From Talinum fruticosum (lineage: Eukaryota > Streptophyta > Magnoliopsida > Caryophyllales > Talinaceae), in NCBI GenBank assembly GCA_021018815.1, contig JAITYX010000026.1, positions 2,666,001 through 2,730,000 of the forward strand: a DNA stretch of 64,000 bases, in the 5' to 3' direction. Shown here one piece after another: positions 56,781 through 64,000 of the stretch. Within the stretch, counting starts at the first letter, position 1. Each line of letters opens with the position of its first letter. Both the position numbers and the translations under genes were made by a program. The notes beneath the pieces are model-generated. The model searched no databases and was not told where the DNA came from. It worked only from the letters and a program-made list of their open reading frames with translations.

Positions 56781-57000
56781 GAATTTCAGGAATCCTTATA
56801 TAGCGCGGGGATTGCCCGGTCATACCCCTTGTAAGTTCTTAGGGAGAGGATGCCTTACACATTCCACTTCGGGAATTTCAGGAGTCCTTATGTAGCATGG
56901 GGATTCCCCGGTCATGCCCCTTGTTAGTTTTTAGGGAGAGGATGCCCTACACATTCTTCTTCGGGAATTTCGGGAATCCTTCGTAGTGTGGGGATTCCCT
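56781..57000. repeat. 92-base tandem repeat, about 2.4 units, in G3
   Basis: Units start at 56781, 56873 and 56965, each beginning gaatttc.ggaatcctt and running through ggggattccccggtcat and agggagaggatgcc. G1 has one unit at about 4180-4260, so the array grew in G3 or its parent. Confidence 0.78.
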
Positions 57001-58913
57001 AGTTTATGAGACATCTACATCAAGACTTGGAATATAGATATAATCCGGGAGGAGCTACAAAAATGATGTTAATTTCCATACTAGAAATTCAACTACAAGA
57101 GGAGAAAAAGGTGGAACATCATCAAATGGATCATAATCCATATCAAATGAGATGCATAAGAGGTGTACAAGGTCAAAAACTATGTATAAAGGTACCCGGT
57201 AGTCGCTTCCTCTTGCTCTTCTTGAGAAAGGGAGCGAAAGTAAAACATGGTCTAAGATGGATCACAAGGAATGAACAGAGGCCATGTGTTGGAGCGTATT
57301 TGAGGCGTGACTCGCTCGCCAAGGTACCAGCAAAACCCAAAAGGACCCTCAAACAAGATCCTCGTCTTGCATAATTCTCGTGCAACGCCTATACTTTGAG
57401 GAAGTTGAAGTTGGGCCCACATATGGAAATCGGCCTTCACATAGAGGACCCATAAGGAGACAACCAAAAACGACAAGAATCTGGTGGTCGAAAGCACCCC
57501 TATGGCAGGCGCCTTCCACCACGGTCATGCCCACTGGCCCACCACGAGCCATGGGTAAGGGCAGCCACCTAAGCGAGTGAAGCAAATCTTTTCGCGGTAT
57601 ATTTTGAGGCAAATTTAAAGTTTAAAAGTGACATACCAAAGCCACAAGATTGAGAGTGTACCTCAAAAAGCCTAAGTCATGGGCTTTGGGTTGTCAAAGA
57701 TAGATTTTGGCCTATGATACCGAAGCTGGTAATGAAGGGTGATTCATCGAGTCGGGTGAAAGGCGTGTAAAATACACATATAACCACGGATACAATTTTA
57801 TAAAACAAGTCACATTTTTATCCACGGAAGATAAGAATATGTTGGAAATAAGGGAAGTAATAGAGCATACCTCAATGATCTTCCACAAACCACATAGGGG
57901 AAGATAGTTTGTCAAGTCTTTCTCGGCCTTCGTATGTCTCACACCGGCACGTAAACCCCTTATGAGGCAAGTATATGTGGGTGTACCCCAATTAAATTCT
58001 TTAATCTTGTCTAGGACCACTAAGCTCACCAAATAGTGAACATGAACCTTTGAAGCTTAGTCGGAAAAAATTTAATGTACTTAACGGGAGAGCAAGCACA
58101 ACTCGGGCTTGTTGTTGAGGTGTATATTCAGCCCAAAACCCAACATCCTCAAAAGCCTCAACAAGAAGGGTATATTTGAAGAAATTCTCATGGAGGAACC
58201 TACTAGTCACAAGATCGAAGAGGTGACGTAGATAGTCACAATTTTTGTACAAGATCCGGTCGTAGATTAAAGGTTCCCCGAGAAGCCCAAACCCGATAAA
58301 ACCGCAAAATCAAGTGGTACAATGGTCATCTCCCGGAAAGAAGATGGAATGTGTTAGTGATATCCCAATAGCGCTCACTAATGGCCCTAACAGGATCTCA
58401 CTCTTTTTGGTCACACAAATGAGTTAAAGGCTGTAAAAGGGAACCAACCTCGACACTATTCATGATGCCTTCTAAATGGTAATTCCTCTCTCAACATCTT
58501 TCCATGATCTTCGAATAGCGCTTCTACTCCGAGTTGAGCCCTTACGTAAGATGAAAATCCGACACAAATTTTAATAGACGTACTACCCTAAGTGAACAAA
58601 TATAGGAGTTAAAGCTAACAAGCTTATCGATGGAGTAATGACGAGCGAAGATACGTGATTCTCGACCACTACCAAGAAATCACTTGGGCTTCATTCATCA
58701 TGGGGGCAAATCTCAATCCGAGAAGTTATCATGGATTAACTTGTCGGCACTGGTTGTCCCAGTTGAATGGGTTTTTCTTATAAACATATTAGATGAGATG
58801 ATTTCAAAACCAACTAGTTTTCCCAAAGAGCAAAGTAAGAACATAACAAGAGCAAAGATAGAGAAAGCAAGTGAGGAGTAAGTGAAGTCCGCAAAATGAA
58901 CACACTCGCTCCC

Positions 58914-58922
58914 CTTTTATAG
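58914..58922 (-). promoter_or_regulatory. TATA box of the antisense ORF, G3
   Basis: Minus-strand CTATAAAAG, followed by GGGAGC and a pyrimidine-rich leader to the ATG at 58787 (about 127 bases). It matches 6116-6124 in G1 in sequence and distance. Confidence 0.57.
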
Positions 58923-59562
58923 ACCCATTCGGCCAAAGCATACCAAACATACAAGACAAAAGTCAAAAAAGCAAGATGAGACTAAGAAGGAATCCGACAG
59001 ACACGTCGGGTCTAGGCATGCCAAAGACTAGCCGGTGCCGAGTCACAAGGCGTGTCTGGCGTCCCAACGGCGGCAGCGTTGCAGCCCTAGCTGGTGGCCT
59101 AGCTTGTGAAGTCCCATCGGGAGTGGCAAGTGGATTTTCGCACCATGTACATGCAAGTGGAGACTTCGGACCCACCATGTTAGCTTTACATATTAGATTT
59201 TCGATCTGTTTTGGCTGAATTATTCGAGATAAAATACTAAACTTTCGTCAATATGATTATCTCGCTAAAAAGCATGTTAGTACATTAGAGTATCGGACCA
59301 AGCTTTTAGATCAAACGATTATCGAAGTTTCAACATAAAAATTCACCGAGCTTTAGGCTCGATCAAGCTAAGCTTATGATCCTCTTACTGAGTTTCGTAA
59401 CCCATGCGTCACGATCAAGTCTAGGCCCGAGTCTTAGAGTTCAAGTTTGATATCAACCAATTCTAGACGCTATGCAACGAGTCGGTGTTCAAAACCAACA
59501 TATGAAAGTGAGACAAGTATCCTTTAGTATCTACTTTGACCTTTCGTCTTTCGGAATCGGCC
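58923..59562. other. G3 spacer between antisense promoter and PPT
   Basis: GC-rich around 59000-59120, then AT-rich. Counterpart of 6125-6737. The open frames on either strand here have no motif or matching frame in G1, so I call no gene. Confidence 0.5.
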
Positions 59563-59577
59563 AATGTGGGTGTTACT
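59563..59577 (+). other. polypurine tract, G3
   Basis: aatgtgggtgttac lies just before the LTR start at 59579, like aatgtgggggttaac in G1. Confidence 0.5.
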
Positions 59578-59578
59578 T

Positions 59579-60418
59579 GTAGACACCGAAAACATGTCAT
59601 TCCTTATCTCTTTTATTCTTGTATTTTATTTTATCGGCCCGATCATGAAATCCCGAGTCCTGTTTGAGGATTTGGATCACGGACGATATTTGATTGGTGT
59701 GACGAAGCCAATAAACCACAAAGAACCCTTTGGCACCAAATAAATAGCCTTTTTGCCTTGGGTCGATCCGAATCCCCTTTTTCAAATGGACCAAGCCTGG
59801 GTCAAACCTCCGAGTCGGCGAAAGTAGGGCGCAACGTACGGGGAGATTCCAAACTCAAAACGCCGTGTTTCATCACCAACGTCCAACCGAGACATGGAGA
59901 ATGAAGACATCAAAATGACATCGTGTCTACCACGTTTCATGATCAAAAGCATTAAAACGCTACATTTAGATCCAAGACTATCAGCGCTAGACACGGAGCT
60001 CACTTCCTCAAAACGATGTCGTTTATGTTTAGCGCCGCGTACCATTGTCGAGTTCAACTAAACTGCTACATTACACCTAAGAGTCTCGCTGCAACACGGA
60101 AGGAGCTGGAAGACCTCAAATGATGCGCTAACCCCGGGATCCGATTCTATGCATTGATATTTGGCTCAGCTTTTTGACTTTCTAGTAAGTTCTCGCCATA
60201 CTTTGGATGGTCGATTAAATCCAAATCATAGTTCATTTTGTAACCAACTCGTTCCTTATAAATAGAGAGCTTAGGCTCTCATTTCAACAAATTATTCCTT
60301 AGCATCACGCTACTTAATACTAAGCTTAAAGCGCTCTCTCTTAAGCATTACACCATTAAACCGTGGCTAAGAGCTACTGAATATTCGGTTATCCCGATCT
60401 CTTCGTCTTCTTTCAGCT
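59579..60418 (+). repeat. gypsy 3' LTR, G3, first 840 bases
   Basis: It starts tgtagacaccgaaaacatg. TATAAATAGAGAGC lies at 60257-60270. It is cut at 60418 by the end of a reversed copia LTR. The rest of the gypsy LTR is not found to the right within the window, because a different repeat starts at 61998. Confidence 0.82.
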
Positions 60419-61833
60419 TGAAGGTTTGCTAGTGGAGATTCTAAGTCATCTTAGAGGGAGGTGCATAGGGTGATGAGGAAATTTAAACTCTTTTCGGACA
60501 AACACTTAGAAAAAGTAAATTCTAAGTCTAGATTGAACTCATAAAAATAAATGTACAAATATACGTGGAAACCCTCATGGGGCAAAAAATCACGGACACT
60601 GCCAATCTAAGCACCAAGTCAAATCCACTATTTTGAGACCACAAAATACAAAGGACTCGAGTCAATCGAATTGCTCTCTTAAACAATTCCTTACAAGGTT
60701 TTCCTAGACCGAGAAGTTCCCTTATCCGATCTAGTATTTCTTGACTAAGGCCGGGGACAACCGAGTTGAGTTAACCCTTACAGCTCGATCAACGGACTTA
60801 TTAAGAAAGTAAGAGAAGTATGTAACTGATTACAAGACTTTTCTTTACAACTCGAGAAAATATAAAATACGAGACTTAGAGTTGTAAGTAGAAGATTGAG
60901 AGAGAATGAGACTAGCAGTTGGTTCAACAATAATTTCGGAAACCTTCAAGTCTTGTGAAATGGCTTCTATTTATAGCAACCAAGTTAAGTGACCATTGAG
61001 TCTTGGTTACGGACTCGAAACTTTCACTAGCCATTGTAACAGCTATTATGAGTCACTTAGAAAAGATCCGTTTGGATGTGAACATTATGGAATGGCTCTT
61101 GGCTCAAAAAGATGTTCCAATCAATTGGTTTTGACTGAAAATCAAGGTGGAAACAACTGTTAGGCCTAGAGTTGAAGTTTTGTAGTTTTGGAAACAAACA
61201 ACCCTAACAAGGTGTCCGAGCCATGTCCGAAGTAGCTAAAACTTGTCTGCTGGTGTTTAACGGCTAGAAGCCGGTTTCTTTTGAAATTCAAAAAATAGAT
61301 TAGCCTCGTTTGAATAACCTACAAAAGCAAACCACATTGGTTCTCAAAGAATAAAATATTTTAGTCCAAGATTAGGTATAGATAATAATTAAATAAGAGG
61401 AATTAAATGCTTAATTATCTTTGGCCTAAAAGAATGGAAATTTCTTAGTTTAATTTTCAATATGTTCAAATTCCATCTTGAATCAATCATAAAATAATCA
61501 AGTTAGAAAGAATAAAAATATCACAGTATAAGAACTTGATCTAGTTAAATAATTCTCAAGGAAATAAACTCACTTAGAATAAAGAATTAACATTGTAATT
61601 CACTTTGCGTTGAAATACAAAGTCGGTGCTTAGAATAAATGTGAGAGATTATTCGAGCATGCAATGTTTATGAGTGATGTATGAGTTAGTCGAAACACAA
61701 ATGTAGAAGATATGCCATAAAGCATTTTTGAGTCGATCATAACAGAATGAAAACTTAGATATGACTTTCTACAAAGCTCGAATGACATAGAATCAAAACC
61801 TAAGAGAGATAGAGAGTTATACCCGAGTCTTCA
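60419..61833 (-). repeat. copia G 3' LTR, reversed
   Basis: Complete LTR of about 1415 bases in minus orientation: plus strand tgaaggtttgc...cccgagtcttca. Its PPT (plus strand atctccccttttt) follows at 61834-61846, so it is the 3' LTR of a reversed copia that inserted into the G3 LTR. Confidence 0.84.
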
Positions 61834-61997
61834 ATCTCCCCTTTTTGATGAAAGGCATTCCATCCATAAGATAGAAACTTGTTAATTCAAAATATAGGTT
61901 TTCATTGCCAATGATCGAGTAGGAAATAATGCTCCCATAAGTGTTAGAGTAGAGAGTGACTCGGAGATACTTATAAGGTTCGGCTCAAATCATATCA
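61834..61997 (-). mobile_element. copia G internal fragment with PPT
   Basis: PPT and about 150 bases of 3' non-coding sequence of the reversed copia (gatgaaaggcattccatccataagatagaaac, also at 40960-40990 in D). It stops at the start of another repeat at 61998. Confidence 0.65.
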
Positions 61998-64000
61998 GTA
62001 ACACCCCTAGACCCACCCTAGGAGTATTACATGCCAGGGATCCCCGGGAGGAACCCCTAAGGCTGCTTAAGTTATCAACTTGGGGTTAATAACCCTTTCT
62101 TGGATTGGCGGAAGCGCTGGTTCTAGGTTTTTGAAGGTTTTTCGGGAATTTCGGCATAGTTTCCTCCGTAATATGGCTAATCCCATAAACTCCACGAGCC
62201 ACACGCTCGGAGTATCACAACACAACTCAACGAGCCACACGCTCGGAGTATTCACTTAGGGCTTTTACATTCATAATCAAAACTTAAGTTCAAATACACC
62301 GATCTTTACAAGCATGAAAAACATAAAGTACAAAATAAGTCCGGAGAAGTCTTATCCAATGGTTCGCTTCTTCTAAAAGCCAAAAGCAACTCCAGGGAGT
62401 CTTAACTTCGTGCCTGAAATGTTGGTGAGGTCATGAGCTCCACTAGCCCAGAGAATAATCCAAACCCAACCCCGGTTTCACTTTGCACATTAATTCATTA
62501 ACAAACACACGTAAGTTCACAATTCATTCATAACATGTGATTCAAATCATACATGCGTAAGACATACGAGATTCTAAACTTACCAACTTGCCGAGAGACA
62601 TAATGATATCAATTGCTCATGAATTCAATCAAACATGCTTCATTTGTCTTTCTACGCAAGTAAGTCATTGAATCATTCATCATGTAAATCATATCTTGCT
62701 TCTTATCGTATTCGTTTCTTATGAAATCGGGATTCGTTCTTCTTCTTATTCTTCTTCTTGAGTTCAATCGTGCATTTCATAAATCATTGGTTCTTTCTTG
62801 TTCGTCATGCATGATAATTCGTTTCTTCATATCATAATTCTTTAAGTCTTTTCAATTTCGAATGGAAAGAAGATTTATGTTATGCTTTAAAGACCAGTTC
62901 TTGGAGCCAAAACAATTCGTGGGCTCGGTTCATGGAGGCATACAATTCATGGCCTCAAGGCAAAACAATTCGTGGCCTCGAGGCAGCCTCCCTTCCCCGA
63001 AGGACGCATACTCGTCAATAATTCTTGGAAGCAATTCAATTCGTGGCTTCGGGTTGACGAGACACTTCTATGGCCATAGCTTCGAGAGGGTTCTTTAATT
63101 CATGGGGTCTTAGATCAATAACACAATCCTTTCTCCCTTCTTTAGTTCTATATGTTTTTTATCTTCTTATTACTTATACATAAGATACACTTAATTCATA
63201 TAATTCATGCTCAACACATTCATACGTAACTTCTTCAAAACAAGCAATTCACATAAGCAAGTTCCAACTTATGTATAATCAATTCATTTAACATACGCAT
63301 GCTTATGCCATTCATAATGGATGTAATTACGGATAAACACATAATCACATAAACATGCCAACTAGGATTCCTAATCAACGAACTCATCGTTTTCATGATC
63401 GCGTATTATCGCGTATAGGCGGTTAATGGTTCTAAAACTTTCCTTAATCGATGTATATCTTTTAATCTACCCATATAGCTTCTTAAATTTCAGTTCTTAA
63501 TTCAGTAACTCATTTAGTTCCGATTTTGCTCAAAACAGGACATTTTCACTTAAAATTGCATATCTCCCAATCTACTCATCCAATGCATACCAAATTTTGC
63601 AGGAAATTTCCATAAATTGTCACGAAGCTGCAGTAAAAGTTTTAGGAAATTTGGGCTACACATGAATTCACAGAAATTCGGATAGCATGCATAATTATCG
63701 AAATTCCGCACATAAGTCATGAACTTAACTTTCGATTTTTCTCCCTAATTCTCGCTCAAGCTAATCTCAGCCAATTCTCAATAATCATGCTCAATAACAC
63801 TTAAACATCACAAATTCAGAACTAGACATCACATAATCACAACATGCTCTTTGATTCATGAGTTGTTAATTTAGTGAATTTAAGTCTCTAACTCCTTCAA
63901 TTAGCTTAGGGTTTCCCATTTCATACTTCGAATTTATGTTCAATCCACCTAATTCACTTTATTTTAGAGGATGAATTCAGATTACTCACCTTAGATTCTT
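61998..64000 (-). repeat. unidentified repeat, possibly a reversed chromovirus LTR
   Basis: On the minus strand this 2-kb stretch ends GGGTGTTAC, as many plant chromovirus (Tekay/Del-type) LTRs end. No coding frame holds up. It includes a 22-base duplication (62194, 62230), short aattcrtggcctcraggca repeats near 62943-62985, and AT-rich DNA to the window edge, with a minus-strand AAGGTGAGTAA near 63990. Lineage is a guess; no internal region is visible. Confidence 0.38.
62194..62251. repeat. duplicated 22-mer
   Basis: acgagccacacgctcggagtat occurs at 62194-62215 and 62230-62251, identical, with 36 bases between starts. Confidence 0.8.

Larger units (their letters stand above)
54661..58787 (-). 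pseudogene. gypsy proximal antisense ORF, plant mobile domain-like, G3
   Basis: The ATG at 58787 (MFIRKTHSTGTTSADKLI) matches MSRRKAHPIGRTRAENLI of G1. The domain appears as TFHLLSGR.PLYHLILRF, YKNCDYLRHLFDLVTSRFLHENFFKYTLLVEAFEDVGF (58252-58130) and LDKIKEFNWGTPTYTCLIRGLRAGVRHTK (58006-57920). The LPLCGLWKIIEV block follows. The W-G-x-P..L..GL spacing fits the plant mobile domain (PF10536). The C-terminus is acidic (ILEDFGDYLFDDASNDED, stop at 54661). A solo copia LTR interrupts it at 54880-56330, and a 92-base tandem repeat lies at 56781-57000. Many stops. Confidence 0.63.
50202..60418 (+). mobile_element. gypsy element G3 (Tat/Ogre/Retand-like), 5' and 3' truncated
   Basis: Order: RT tail, RNaseH, INT, spacer, two antisense coding regions on the minus strand, PPT and the first 840 bases of the 3' LTR. 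It parallels G1 throughout and preserves the integrase that G1 lost. A solo copia LTR (54880-56330) lies inside the antisense ORF. A reversed copia cuts the LTR at 60418. Confidence 0.82.

Noticed and set aside
62862..63098. Plus-strand open frame of 78 codons near the right edge
   Set aside because: It reads through short tggcctc repeats and has no recognisable domain.
1..64000. Host protein genes, tRNA, rRNA or a defence-type gene system
   Set aside because: Reading both strands I found only retrotransposon and transposon domains. tRNA-like matches are the primer sites only. A tRNAscan and profile search could still find something short that I missed.

Overview
The window looks like nuclear DNA of a flowering plant, probably a eudicot. 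It is AT-rich and I found no host gene, tRNA or rRNA. Nearly every stretch that can be assigned is a decayed LTR retrotransposon. Two families dominate. The first is a Ty1/copia family with SIRE/Maximus-like traits: LTRs of about 1.45-1.55 kb (TGAAG...CTTCA), a tRNA-Met-type primer site TGGTATC, gag with a zinc knuckle, PR-IN-RT-RNaseH order, and an extra ORF after pol starting MPKRG/MSKRG. The second is a Ty3/gypsy family of Tat/Ogre/Retand type: LTRs of about 2.0-2.1 kb (TGTAGACACC...GGTTCCTACA), a primer site TGGCAACTCCACTCGGGA of the tRNA-Arg type, RNaseH and INT, then a long 3' region coding on the opposite strand. All coding regions carry stops and frameshifts, and none looks able to produce an intact polyprotein. 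Element boundaries and coordinates were read by eye; treat edges as good to about 10-30 bases unless a terminus is named.

Layout. 1-8743: 3' part of gypsy copy G1 (RNaseH, INT remnant, antisense ORFs on the minus strand, PPT, 3' LTR). 8744-9845: reversed partial copia LTR. 9846-11057: copia B fragment (IN to start of RT). 11058-16974: copia C with 5' LTR, gag and pol. 16975-39703: copia 1, split by gypsy G2 (21324-36413), which is itself invaded by copia 2 (25748-34533). 39704-46196: copia D in reverse, joined tail to tail with copia 1. 46197-49317: copia E extra-ORF remains around a solo LTR. 49318-49885: copia F RT fragment. 49921-50201: end of a CACTA transposon with hairpin subterminal repeats. 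50202-60418: gypsy G3 (RT tail, RNaseH, INT, antisense ORFs, partial LTR) with a solo copia LTR inside. 60419-61997: reversed copia G (3' LTR and a short internal piece). 61998-64000: end of an unrelated repeat, perhaps a chromovirus LTR in reverse.

The clearest history is a nest: B holds C, C holds copia 1, copia 1 holds G2, and G2 holds copia 2. The G2-in-copia-1 step is best supported, because the integrase reading of copia 1 stops at 21323 and resumes at 36414, with flanking pentamers gatgt and tatgc that both look like decayed gatgc.

The most interesting biology is that both families carry an extra gene downstream of pol with what looks like its own promoter. In copia, a TATAAATA box and CT-rich leader lie 155-190 bases before the ATG of the MPKRG/MSKRG ORF in three copies. 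In gypsy, CTATAAAAG precedes a minus-strand ORF related to the plant mobile domain in both copies. The gypsy LTRs also share a hairpin, and the G2 leader holds a minisatellite of about 57 bases.
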